Assembly: GCA_020724775.1 (NCBI GenBank)
Contig: DYGG01000026.1
Span: 1-45,854 of the forward strand
DNA: 45,854 nt
Direction: 5' to 3'
DNA from: Ignavibacterium sp.
GTDB lineage: Bacteria > Zixibacteria > MSB-5A5 > GN15 > PGXB01
In this document: positions 1 to 7,774 of the stretch, piece after piece
Numbering within the stretch: position 1 is the stretch's first letter
Layout: every line of letters starts with the position of its first letter
Notes under the pieces: model-generated
The model's input: the letters and a program-made list of their open reading frames with translations, nothing else
What the model was told of the DNA's origin: nothing
The model's database searches: none
Position numbers and translations under genes: made by a program

Positions 1-1123
1 CGACCGCCGGCTGAAGTTGCCGCCCGAAATCTTCCTGATGAACCCGGAAAGCGCCTCCGGACAGAAGCCCCAGATTATCAACAATCTGCGCCACGACATT
101 CCATTGTCCGGTTGAGGAATCAGCCCATGTCAGGCAGAGATTGCCAATGTTATCCGAGCAAAGCGCAACTTCTCTCTGGGCGGTGGTGCCGTCGTTAAGA
201 TTCACTTTCATTCCGGCGCCAAGCGCGGCGCCGGCGCTGTCATAACGGCGCAGGTAGATATCCGGGTTCTGCGGGTACTGCCCAGTGCGCCAGTCAACCC
301 ACGCGATATAGAACCGACGGTAACTATCGGCAGCGACCACCGGAAATGCCTGCCGGGCGTTCCCGGGGTCATCACTCACTTTGAACTCTGTACCGATAGG
401 ATTACCGCCCCGGTTAAACCGACGGCAATATATGTCATCGTTGCCAAGACGATTATCATACCAGACAACAATGAAACCGCCGTCAAGCAACCCGCAGATT
501 CGGGGCGAATGCTGGGCATATGTCCCCGGGTCGCTGTTGATTTTGAAGTTTGTCCCAAGGAGTCCCCCGGTGGAGGTCATCCGTTGCCCGTATATATCCC
601 AATTGCGGTTACGGTAATCAGCCCAGACAACCACCGCCGAACCATCGCTGAAAACGGCAATATCGGGTGATTCGGTAGCAGAATCAGGCAACTCCGCGGT
701 AACATTGAGGTCGGAAAATGCTTCCGCCGGCTCTGTCTTGGAGTAATAGATATCCGCGCCAAAAGGGTAGGCGCCGTTGCGGTAATCTTTCCATACTGCA
801 GCCGCCTGCCCGAAACGGTTGGCAGAGATTGACGGCTCCATCTGGGGAATGCCGACATCAGCATCATTCACCAATTGATTGCCGCCCGACAGATTTCCGG
901 CGCTGTCCAGGTACTGGCAATAAATATTATTCTGCCCCCCGCGCTTATCATACCAAATGACAATGATGGTACCTGGGGAGCCAAGGGTAAGACGCGGATT
1001 GAGTTGGTCGGCAGTAGAATTGTCGTCGCTAACTTTGATATCATACCGATCCAGAGGAAATGACAATCCCAGGCAAAGCGGAACGGCCAAGGCCAAAAAA
1101 AGCAATGTAAGCGGTTTCCGCAT
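1..1123 (-). CDS. Secreted W-x-D-x-R repeat protein, beta-propeller-like (3' end outside window)
   Basis: An open frame runs leftward without a stop from an ATG at 1123 to the window edge (374 codons). An in-frame ATG at 1132 is an alternative start, and neither has a clear ribosome binding site. The N-terminus is a signal peptide (Arg-Lys, then a Leu/Ala-rich core of about 15 residues). The rest is at least six imperfect repeats of 50-70 residues. Each has a Trp-x-Asp-x-Arg motif (WYDKR, WKDYR, WADYR, WYDNR, WVDWR, WADSS), usually followed by an Asp/Asn-Ile-Tyr strand and a Ser-x-Gly turn. Such repeats are common in exported proteins of FCB-group bacteria and probably fold as propeller blades. 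The C-terminus, where a sorting domain would lie, is missing. No enzymatic function can be assigned. Confidence 0.75.
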   Translation of the reverse strand, partial: MRKPLTLLFLALAVPLCLGLSFPLDRYDIKVSDDNSTADQLNPRLTLGSPGTIIVIWYDKRGGQNNIYCQYLDSAGNLSGGNQLVNDADVGIPQMEPSISANRFGQAAAVWKDYRNGAYPFGADIYYSKTEPAEAFSDLNVTAELPDSATESPDIAVFSDGSAVVVWADYRNRNWDIYGQRMTSTGGLLGTNFKINSDPGTYAQHSPRICGLLDGGFIVVWYDNRLGNDDIYCRRFNRGGNPIGTEFKVSDDPGNARQAFPVVAADSYRRFYIAWVDWRTGQYPQNPDIYLRRYDSAGAALGAGMKVNLNDGTTAQREVALCSDNIGNLCLTWADSSTGQWNVVAQIVDNLGLLSGGAFRVHQEDFGRQLQPAV

Positions 1124-1265
1124 GCCGGACATTTATGCAACTGATATGCCTTGAACGGCACCCGACTAAAACTTACTTCAGATAATCAGATCTTCGTACA
1201 AATCAACTGCTTAGACAACCGGCGTTTTCAGATTAAATGGGATTCTTGACCTAAGTACATACCAA

Positions 1266-1306
1266 AGGGGAAAAGAGTGCCTAAACTAACGGAACTCTTT
1301 TCCCCT
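1266..1306 (-). terminator. Hairpin downstream of the AURKAIP1-type gene
   Basis: A perfect 13-bp inverted repeat (arms 1266-1278 and 1294-1306, 15-nt loop) lies 25 bp past the stop of the small ribosomal protein gene. On the minus strand the hairpin is followed only by a short TTT, so it is a weak intrinsic terminator or an mRNA 3'-end stabiliser. It separates this transcript from the secreted repeat protein gene. Confidence 0.55.
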
Positions 1307-1330
1307 CAATTGCTTTGAAATCAGTAACGT

Positions 1331-1426
1331 CTATCTGACTTTCTTCTTGTGACGATCCGCTCTTCTGCGTTTTTTCCGCTTATGAGTCTTAATCTTTTGA
1401 CGTTTTCTTTTCTTGCCGCTTGGCAT
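1331..1426 (-). CDS. AURKAIP1/COX24-domain small ribosomal protein (31 aa)
   Basis: This 31-residue, extremely basic protein begins MPSGKKRKRQKIKTHKRKK and ends RHKKKVR. It matches the short bacterial AURKAIP1/COX24-domain proteins of Bacteroidota and relatives, which resemble mitochondrial mS38 and actinobacterial bS22 of the small ribosomal subunit. The ATG at 1426 is preceded by a strong GGAGG (1431-1435), and the stop is TAG at 1331. The frame is well below usual gene-calling length limits. It lies just downstream of the HU gene (35 bp) and ahead of a hairpin, so it is probably co-transcribed with HU. Identity rests on the MPSGKKRKR start and the Lys/Arg pattern. A role in the ribosome is inferred from the family. 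Confidence 0.8.
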   Translation of the reverse strand: MPSGKKRKRQKIKTHKRKKRRRADRHKKKVR

Positions 1427-1460
1427 CAATCCTCCGTTAGAGTTGAAAGCGAGACTTCGC

Positions 1461-1745
1461 TTAGACCGGCAGTTTCGTTATCAGATTTTTGAACTCGTTC
1501 GATGGCTTAAATACCGGGACCTTTCTTCCCGGAACCGGGACAACATCACCCGTACGCGGATTGCGCGCCTTGCGCGATTTCCGCAGTTTAACTTTGAATG
1601 TCCCGAAACCGCGGATTTCGATATTGTTACCGGTCTCCATCGATTTCTTCACCGTTTCAAGGAATGCATCAACAACCACTGCGACATCGGTTCTGGTCAA
1701 GCCGGTCTTCTCGGCTACTTTTTCTACCAGGTCAGCCTTGGTCAT
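1461..1745 (-). CDS. hup: HU-family DNA-binding protein
   Basis: This 94-residue protein has standard HU/IHF length. The N-terminal helices (MTKADLVEKVAEKTGL...) form the dimer core. GFGTF (46-50) and the Arg/Lys-rich strand lead to RNPRTG (61-66), the tip of the DNA-clasping arm that carries the intercalating proline. It is a nucleoid-associated protein that binds and bends DNA with little sequence specificity. The ATG at 1745 follows a GGGAGG ribosome binding site at good spacing. The gene has its own candidate promoter in the 164-bp gap after sppA. The small ribosomal protein gene lies 35 bp downstream. HU rather than IHF is favoured by the lone gene and the absence of a partner subunit nearby, but sequence alone does not settle this. 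Confidence 0.95.
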   Translation of the reverse strand: MTKADLVEKVAEKTGLTRTDVAVVVDAFLETVKKSMETGNNIEIRGFGTFKVKLRKSRKARNPRTGDVVPVPGRKVPVFKPSNEFKNLITKLPV

Positions 1746-1873
1746 TTCATCCTCCCTACCTGCTGGTTTATTTCGATTTTCATTTTTATTCGTTCAATAA
1801 GTTCTAAAGAATCTTCTAAAACGATAGAACATTTATTCTTAGCACACTTGTTTGACCCGCAATCAGCAATTAT

Positions 1874-1901
1874 TCTATACAAGTTTTATATGCAAATCAA
1901 A
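1874..1901 (-). promoter_or_regulatory. Candidate sigma-70 promoter for hup
   Basis: On the minus strand a TTTGAT/TTGATT -35 (1895-1901) is separated by 15-16 bp from a TATAGA -10 (1874-1879), in the AT-rich gap between sppA and hup. It would give a 5' leader of about 120 nt. Short spacing makes it only a candidate. Confidence 0.35.
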
Positions 1902-1909
1902 GATTTATT

Positions 1910-2806
1910 TTAATACAGATACATAATTCTCGGTCCGCCGCTTTCCCCCTGAACCGTTTCCTTAATCTCGTTCATTCCAACTCCCAGAAGGTCCCAGAGC
2001 CCTTTCTTCGGCTTCGGCTCTTGAATTGTCTGGGGTTCCCCTTTTATGCCGGCAAGTTCCGCCGCAATCTGGACAGCGTCATCAAAGGTTCCCAAGGTGT
2101 CAACCAACCCCAACCCATAAGCCTGTCGGCCGGTATAGATAGCACCGTTGGCAAGTTGGTAGACATCATCCTTATCCAGTTCCCGTCCCTCTGCCACCAC
2201 TTCAACAAACTGCTCATAAGTGTCCATAATGACCGCGGTCAGCATCTCCCTCTCTTTGTCAGTCATAGCCCGGTCCAGAGCCCCGACATCTTTCAAGTCC
2301 CCTGATTTTACTCGCTCGAACCCTATCCCAATTTTTTGCATCAGTTTTTCAGCGGTCAAAAACTGTAGAATGACCCCGATAGAGCCCGTTAACGTCCCCG
2401 GGTTGGCGACTATTCGGTCGGCGGCGCAGGCGATATAATAACCGCCCGATGCCGCCAGTGAGGACATCGATACCACGACAACTTTTTCTTCCTCATCCCG
2501 GATTTTCCTGATGGCGTCATATATTTCCTGAGAGGGCGCCACCCCTCCTCCGGGAGAATCAACATGAATTACAATACCTTTGACGCTGGATGATTTCCCC
2601 CACTTTTTCAACTGCTTGACTATCGGCTGAGCCTCGGTGATTGTTCCGAATACGTCGACCACGGCAATCCGCGCACCTCCGCCCGCGATACTTATCCCGT
2701 CATCCTCGCCCCAGGTTCCCAAAAAGAGCAAAATGAAAAATCCCCCCACAAAGAAAAATGTAAGGATAATGACAATAGCGACAATCGCGTCTCGTTTTCC
2801 AGCCAT
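1910..2806 (-). CDS. sppA: Signal peptide peptidase SppA (S49 family, short form)
   Basis: This is a membrane-anchored serine protease that degrades leftover signal peptides. One N-terminal transmembrane helix (about residues 9-32) is followed by the S49 catalytic domain. Numbering here starts from a possible TTG at 2812. The nucleophile is Ser122 in ASGGYYIA and the general base is Lys174 in SGDLKD. Their 52-residue separation is the same as in Bacillus SppA. At about 300 residues it is the single-domain form, not the tandem E. coli form. The ATG at 2806 is given as start. TTG at 2812 overlaps the mltD stop and would give translational coupling, and neither has a strong ribosome binding site. 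It is co-transcribed with the upstream murein hydrolase, so both probably belong to envelope maintenance. Confidence 0.92.
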   Translation of the reverse strand: MAGKRDAIVAIVIILTFFFVGGFFILLFLGTWGEDDGISIAGGGARIAVVDVFGTITEAQPIVKQLKKWGKSSSVKGIVIHVDSPGGGVAPSQEIYDAIRKIRDEEEKVVVVSMSSLAASGGYYIACAADRIVANPGTLTGSIGVILQFLTAEKLMQKIGIGFERVKSGDLKDVGALDRAMTDKEREMLTAVIMDTYEQFVEVVAEGRELDKDDVYQLANGAIYTGRQAYGLGLVDTLGTFDDAVQIAAELAGIKGEPQTIQEPKPKKGLWDLLGVGMNEIKETVQGESGGPRIMYLY

Positions 2807-2808
2807 AA

Positions 2809-4887
2809 TCAATTACTGAAGATTTTCAGCCTTTCCCCGACTTTGATATTGCTGGGGTCATCGAGTTTATTCCAAGCCAGCAACTTGGCGACCGATGTCT
2901 TGAATTGGTCGGCGATTCCATAAAGCGTGTCGCCGCGTTTGACGGTATAGATGCGGTAACTTGAGGTCGAATCAGCACTCGAGATAAGAAGTTTCTGTCC
3001 CGGATATATTTTCCCGCGGCTACCCAGATTATTCAATTTTCTGAGATATGAGACCGAAATCCCGAATCGCTTGGCGATATCCCAGAGGGTATCACCTTTA
3101 CGTACCACATAGACACTTGCTCCCTCTGCAGAACTGGCGCGAATTCCGGCATTCTGCTCGGCGCCATCAGAGCGGACTTTCAGTCTCTGTCCGACATAAA
3201 TGAAGGAATTACGGTTCAGACGATTTAACCGTCGAATCTCCTCGGCGGTAGTGCCAAAAGCGGCGGCAATATCAGAAACTGTATCCCCGGCTCGAACCAC
3301 ATAGGTGTCTCCCTCGGCGGCGTATTTGCGGGATGCTTTCGGCTCCGCTTCTGCGTAGGTGGTGCCGCCGGGAACAGGAATAATGAGATTTTTACCGGCA
3401 ATGATTCTCGATTTGGAACTGAGGTTGTTTGCCTCCCTTATGGCATAGACCGAAACCCCGTACTTGCGGGCAATGGTCGACAGCGACTCCCCACGCCTGA
3501 TATTATGATAGACCCAACTGGTCTGCTTTGATGACGGCATTTCATCATAGGCGGCAAGAAACGCATCTTTGGTCCCCACCGGAATTCTGAGCATGTAATT
3601 CTTTACGTTGGGTGGAGTATGCTGACGAAGCAATTCGGGATTCAGTTCTTTGAGTTCTTCCTCCGTGCGACCTATTGCCCTGGCGACAGTCTTCAGTTCA
3701 AGACTTTTGTTAATCTTGACCTCGTCATATCTCCACTCCGGTTCATAGTTGATATCAGTAAAGCCAAACCGGGCAGGGTCCTTGCATATCATTACCGCCG
3801 CCATAAAAAACGGCACATAATCCATTGTCTGTTTGGGAAGCCGCATCATCCAGAAATCCTCATTGCGCGTTTTCTTTATGGCGGTACGAATCCGTCCGGG
3901 ACCGCAATTGTACGCCGCCAGCGCCAGTTCCCAACTGTTAAACTCATTGTACAAATCCTTCAGATGCCGCGCCGCGGCGTGGGTCGCCTTGACCGGGTCC
4001 TTCCTTTCATCATACCACCAGGTGCGGTCAAGATTATAAAGCCTTCCGGTAGAGGCAATAAATTGCCATAGACCCATAGCGCGTGCCCAGGAATAGGCGT
4101 GCGGATTATATCCGGATTCCACCAGAGCCAAATAGGACAGATCCAGCGGCAATCCATATTCGGCGAATGTCCGCAGAATCATCGGATTGTACTTCGTGGA
4201 ACGCCCTAAATAACGTTTCACCGCATCCCGCGCCACAGTTTGATAATAGACAATACATTTCTTGACCCGGTCATTAAAAACAATCGGGATATCGTAACTC
4301 AGTTTTTCCTGGGTATAGATCTCAAGACGTTTGTATTCTGAGGAATCAAACTTGAGATTATTCATCTCGGAAAACCGTGATATCAGAGCCTCCGGCGAGA
4401 CATCCTCGGGCAGATGTCCCAGCGACACCAGGGTGGTGCGGTAGTTGGCGGTGATTTCCGCCAGAAGACGATTATATCGTATCCCTTCGGAGGTCAGTGA
4501 GTCAGACTCGGTATCTATATCGAGTTCACCCAGGATGGAAAGCGATTTCTCAAAATAATACTCGGCTTCCTCCCAGGCTGTCTCCCGGTTCGCCAATATT
4601 CCCATGGTGCAGTATTCCTGGGCGATATCAAGCCGTCTCGATATGAAATCGTCAATAGCAGTGGCACTGTTGAATGCCATTGCCACTGAATCGTTTACCT
4701 CCTGAGGGGTATCGCCCAGCGATTCCAGTCCAAATGTTTCTATCTCATCAGAGTCATTTTCACCGGCTCGCCCCTGTTGCCCGGCTTCCCCTTTATCACC
4801 AGCCTTTTGCAGACGAGGATTGGTACATGAGAATAAAAGCAATCCAGTCGCCACAAAAATCAAGAACGGAAATGCCTGCTTATACAT
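2809..4887 (-). CDS. mltD: MltD-like lytic murein transglycosylase lipoprotein with four LysM domains
   Basis: This 692-residue lipoprotein has a signal sequence ending LLLFS-Cys21, the lipobox. Residues about 50-230 are a helical region. The SLT/GEWL transglycosylase domain follows, with the catalytic Glu257 in ALVES, the AMGLWQFI motif (270-277) and AAYNCGPGRI (324-333). Four LysM peptidoglycan-binding modules end the protein at about 458-503, 528-571, 592-635 and 646-690, each with the G-(D/E)-(T/S) start. The enzyme would cleave peptidoglycan glycan strands non-hydrolytically from the inner face of the outer membrane. E. coli MltD also pairs the catalytic domain with C-terminal LysM repeats, but four is more than the usual two. 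A good promoter precedes the gene, and sppA follows with the stop and start overlapping. Confidence 0.93.
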   Translation of the reverse strand: MYKQAFPFLIFVATGLLLFSCTNPRLQKAGDKGEAGQQGRAGENDSDEIETFGLESLGDTPQEVNDSVAMAFNSATAIDDFISRRLDIAQEYCTMGILANRETAWEEAEYYFEKSLSILGELDIDTESDSLTSEGIRYNRLLAEITANYRTTLVSLGHLPEDVSPEALISRFSEMNNLKFDSSEYKRLEIYTQEKLSYDIPIVFNDRVKKCIVYYQTVARDAVKRYLGRSTKYNPMILRTFAEYGLPLDLSYLALVESGYNPHAYSWARAMGLWQFIASTGRLYNLDRTWWYDERKDPVKATHAAARHLKDLYNEFNSWELALAAYNCGPGRIRTAIKKTRNEDFWMMRLPKQTMDYVPFFMAAVMICKDPARFGFTDINYEPEWRYDEVKINKSLELKTVARAIGRTEEELKELNPELLRQHTPPNVKNYMLRIPVGTKDAFLAAYDEMPSSKQTSWVYHNIRRGESLSTIARKYGVSVYAIREANNLSSKSRIIAGKNLIIPVPGGTTYAEAEPKASRKYAAEGDTYVVRAGDTVSDIAAAFGTTAEEIRRLNRLNRNSFIYVGQRLKVRSDGAEQNAGIRASSAEGASVYVVRKGDTLWDIAKRFGISVSYLRKLNNLGSRGKIYPGQKLLISSADSTSSYRIYTVKRGDTLYGIADQFKTSVAKLLAWNKLDDPSNIKVGERLKIFSN

Positions 4888-4979
4888 TGTTACCTACCAA
4901 ATTTTTAATATCCCTGTCTTGAATATATCGGCAGACAAATAAATCTGCTTTACACTCAAATCAGGCTAACTCATTGCGA

Positions 4980-5009
4980 TATATACAAAACTGCTTAAAA
5001 GACTGTCAA
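4980..5009 (-). promoter_or_regulatory. Sigma-70-type promoter for mltD-sppA
   Basis: On the minus strand a perfect TTGACA -35 (5004-5009) is followed after 18 bp by TATATA (4980-4985). It begins just past the miaA stop codon and predicts a leader of about 85 nt before mltD. Confidence 0.7.
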
Positions 5010-5013
5010 GGGA

Positions 5014-5964
5014 TTATTTTTCCTTTTTCCAGAGAACCCTTAGTATATCAATAACTTCCTTATTATTTCGGGCAAATTTGATTTTTTCCATCCCTTTAAA
5101 CCAGGTAATCTGCCGCTTGGCAAACCGACGAGTGTTCTGCTTTATCTGGGTCAGCGCCGTATCAAGGCTGATTCGATCGTCCAGATATTCAATTAACTCA
5201 TTATATCCAATGACATTAATTGAAAGAATAGCATCCTTCATCCCCCGGTTATAGAGCCCTTCAACTTCACGCAGCAATCCTGCCTTCATCATTTTGTCAA
5301 CCCGGTCGTCTATAGCCTTATACAGTCTCTCCCTATCCGGCATAAGGCAGATCACCATAAATTCGACGTCGGAATTGCTTTCCGACCGGCTATCGGTCAA
5401 GAACGATGACTTCGGCCGTCCGGTAATCTTGTAGATTTCCAGCGCTCTAACAATCCGGCGGATATTATGGGGATGAATTTTATCCGCCTCAGCCGGGTCG
5501 ATCTCCTTAAGTTGCTCATAAAGATACTGCGGTCCTTTGGTCACCACTTCTTCTTGAAGTTGCTCCCGAAAATGATAGTCTCCTTCCGGAATTTCCGCTA
5601 TTCCTTCCACTAATGAACGGATATAAAGTCCGGTACCTCCGCACACCAAAGGTTTTCGTCCCTCGCTTTGTATTTTCTCCAGAAGTCGCCGCGCATCGCG
5701 GGTGAAGTCAAAAGCGGTATAGCGCTCGCCCGGCGAAATGATATCAATCAGATGAAACCGATATCTTTCCCTCTGTTCGGGGGTAGGCTTATCGGTCCCG
5801 ATATCGAGTCCGCGATAGATCTGCCGTGAATCGGCGGAAATCACTTCCAGGTCAGGGAATTCCCGGAACAACTTTAGCAGTATCTCGCTCTTGCCGGAAC
5901 CGGTCGGTCCGGTCAGAACCGCCACGGTCGGCTTATTTTCGTCCGAATTTGAAATCAAGTTCAC
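5014..5964 (-). CDS. miaA: tRNA dimethylallyltransferase MiaA
   Basis: MiaA transfers a dimethylallyl group to N6 of A37 in tRNAs reading UNN codons, the first step to ms2i6A. The 316 residues show the P-loop GPTGSGKS (19-26), the DSRQIY motif (45-50), GTDKPT, GGTGLYIRSL in the substrate-binding region, and the C-terminal RRFAKRQITWF motif. The start is GTG at 5964, inside the last 32 nt of mutL, so translation is probably coupled. The mutS-mutL-miaA order is a frequent bacterial arrangement. Length is normal for the family. Confidence 0.97.
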   Translation of the reverse strand: MNLISNSDENKPTVAVLTGPTGSGKSEILLKLFREFPDLEVISADSRQIYRGLDIGTDKPTPEQRERYRFHLIDIISPGERYTAFDFTRDARRLLEKIQSEGRKPLVCGGTGLYIRSLVEGIAEIPEGDYHFREQLQEEVVTKGPQYLYEQLKEIDPAEADKIHPHNIRRIVRALEIYKITGRPKSSFLTDSRSESNSDVEFMVICLMPDRERLYKAIDDRVDKMMKAGLLREVEGLYNRGMKDAILSINVIGYNELIEYLDDRISLDTALTQIKQNTRRFAKRQITWFKGMEKIKFARNNKEVIDILRVLWKKEK

Positions 5965-7774
5965 TCTTACTGATTCTAAAAATGGTAGGGCGACCGTGAG
6001 GGCAGCAGTAATTGTCCTTAGCCGCCAGCAAACGTTTAAAGAGATTCAAAGCCTCGTCGGCGCCAAGGCGGTCCCCCGCCATGACTGCGGAGCGGCAGGC
6101 AATCGACTGGGCGACCGCCTTTTTCAAATCATGCTGCGCTCCTTTAATCACCCCAATGTCGTCGATAATCTGAAGGAAGACTTTTTCGGGTGATCTTCGG
6201 GAGAGTACCGATGGTACTGCCGACAACAGTACTGTCCTCTGACCGAACGGTTCAGCCACAAACCCGGCCGCCTGCAGTAGCCGCTCGGTTTCTTCAAACA
6301 AGACGTATCGGTCCGGCGCCAGGGGGATTGTTACCGGGAACAGCAGATTCTGAGCCACTCCCGAGCCTCGATTTATCACTTCCAGATTCTCCTCATAAAG
6401 AACTCTCTCATGAGCGGTATGCTGGTCAATAATAAATAGCTCTTCACGATTTTTGAAAATTAAATAGAGGTCGGCAAATTGCCCGAGAAAGAGGAAGTCG
6501 CCGCCGGATAGCATCTCTCCGGTAGTGACGTCAACCATCTCCGGTCCGGTTACATCTTGTCCCTCACCGGTTACAACTGACGAAGAACCTGCCATTTGCT
6601 CCGCATCAGTTGCGCCGTACAGTTGCTTCAAAAATTCCGCGTTCTTGATATAACTGCTTGAAGCAAAGGCGTCAGCACGGTTGAACGGCTGATTAGTTGC
6701 AGTTCCGGGGTTCGCCGTTACGCTCGGTGTTGCGATTGTGCCGGTGTGTTGCCCGGACTCGCGCAGCCCCCGTCGCACCGCCTGAAAAAGAAGGTCATGC
6801 ACCTGACTTTCTTCGGAGAGGCGCACCTCCGCTTTGGTGGGATGCACATTTACGTCAACCCGCGAGGGCTCAATGCGCAGACTGACCCCTCCGGCCGGAT
6901 AGAAGCCACGCGGCAGCGCTTCCCCGTACCCGGCGATAATAGCGTGCATCAGGCTGGTCGATTTAATGAACCGGCCGTTAATGAAAAGATAGAGCCCATA
7001 CTGGTTTTGCCGGGCGTTCTGCGGCATAGAGATATAACCGAGGATGTTGATACCATCTATCTGCGACTTCAATTCCAAAAGGCCGCTATCCTGTCCCGAG
7101 AAGAGAAGATTGGAGATGCGCCGTCGAAAACTGGAATCTGTTTCCGAAGCCAGATTATAAACCTCTTTATTATTGAGGCGGTAACTGAATTTTAAATGCG
7201 GAGCGCTCAAAGCCAGCGCTACGGCGGTTCGGGTCAAATGGCGCGCTTCGGTAACTTCCGCTTTTAGGAATTTCCGTCGCGCGGGAGTATTAAAGAACAG
7301 ATTGGAGACTTCCACCGTGGTGCCTACCGGCGCCGCAATCGGCTTGAGATATTGAACCACTCCCCCCTCGATTACTATTTCGCGCCCGCTGTCGGCGTCA
7401 TCCGTCTTTGAAACCAGACGAGTCCGTGACACGGAGGCTATTGACGGCAGCGCCTCCCCGCGAAACCCGTAACTGGCAAGTTTTTCCAGGTCGGAAAAAT
7501 CGCTTATCTTGCTTGTCGCGTGACGGGCAAAGGCGACTTCAATCTGCTCGGCGGCAATGCCGCACCCGTTATCGGCGACCGATATGAGTTTTGTGCCTGA
7601 TTTTTCAATGATAATATCTACCCGGGTGGCGCCGGCATCAAGAGAATTTTCCACCAGTTCTTTGAGGACGGCAGCGGGACGCTCGATTACCTCGCCGGCG
7701 GCAATTTTGTTTACCAGCCGTTCCGGCAGCGGACGAATCCTTCGCGGGGTTGCTAGTGACGGTCTATTGCTCAT
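5933..7774 (-). CDS. mutL: DNA mismatch repair protein MutL (endonuclease type)
   Basis: Residues are counted from a TTG at 7777; the next codon is an ATG (7774), the more likely start. The N-terminal GHKL ATPase has ELVENSLDAGA (40-50), DNGCGI (69-74) and GFRGEAL (104-110). Linker and dimerisation regions follow. The C-terminal domain holds the nuclease metal site: DQHTAHERVLYE (451-462, normally DQHA-x2-E-x4-E), ACR (560-562) and CPHGRP (592-597). This is therefore a nicking MutL, as in most bacteria without MutH, and it works with MutS just upstream. The start overlaps the mutS end by 11 nt. The fourth residue of the DQHA motif is Thr instead of Ala. The metal-binding His and Glu are kept, so activity is probably intact. 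Confidence 0.96.
   Translation of the reverse strand: MSNRPSLATPRRIRPLPERLVNKIAAGEVIERPAAVLKELVENSLDAGATRVDIIIEKSGTKLISVADNGCGIAAEQIEVAFARHATSKISDFSDLEKLASYGFRGEALPSIASVSRTRLVSKTDDADSGREIVIEGGVVQYLKPIAAPVGTTVEVSNLFFNTPARRKFLKAEVTEARHLTRTAVALALSAPHLKFSYRLNNKEVYNLASETDSSFRRRISNLLFSGQDSGLLELKSQIDGINILGYISMPQNARQNQYGLYLFINGRFIKSTSLMHAIIAGYGEALPRGFYPAGGVSLRIEPSRVDVNVHPTKAEVRLSEESQVHDLLFQAVRRGLRESGQHTGTIATPSVTANPGTATNQPFNRADAFASSSYIKNAEFLKQLYGATDAEQMAGSSSVVTGEGQDVTGPEMVDVTTGEMLSGGDFLFLGQFADLYLIFKNREELFIIDQHTAHERVLYEENLEVINRGSGVAQNLLFPVTIPLAPDRYVLFEETERLLQAAGFVAEPFGQRTVLLSAVPSVLSRRSPEKVFLQIIDDIGVIKGAQHDLKKAVAQSIACRSAVMAGDRLGADEALNLFKRLLAAKDNYCCPHGRPTIFRISKSELDFKFGRK

Noticed and set aside
1413-1913. 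Plus-strand open frame of 166 codons across hup
   Set aside because: It is antisense to hup and its leader; the HU reading is unambiguous and this frame has no recognisable features.
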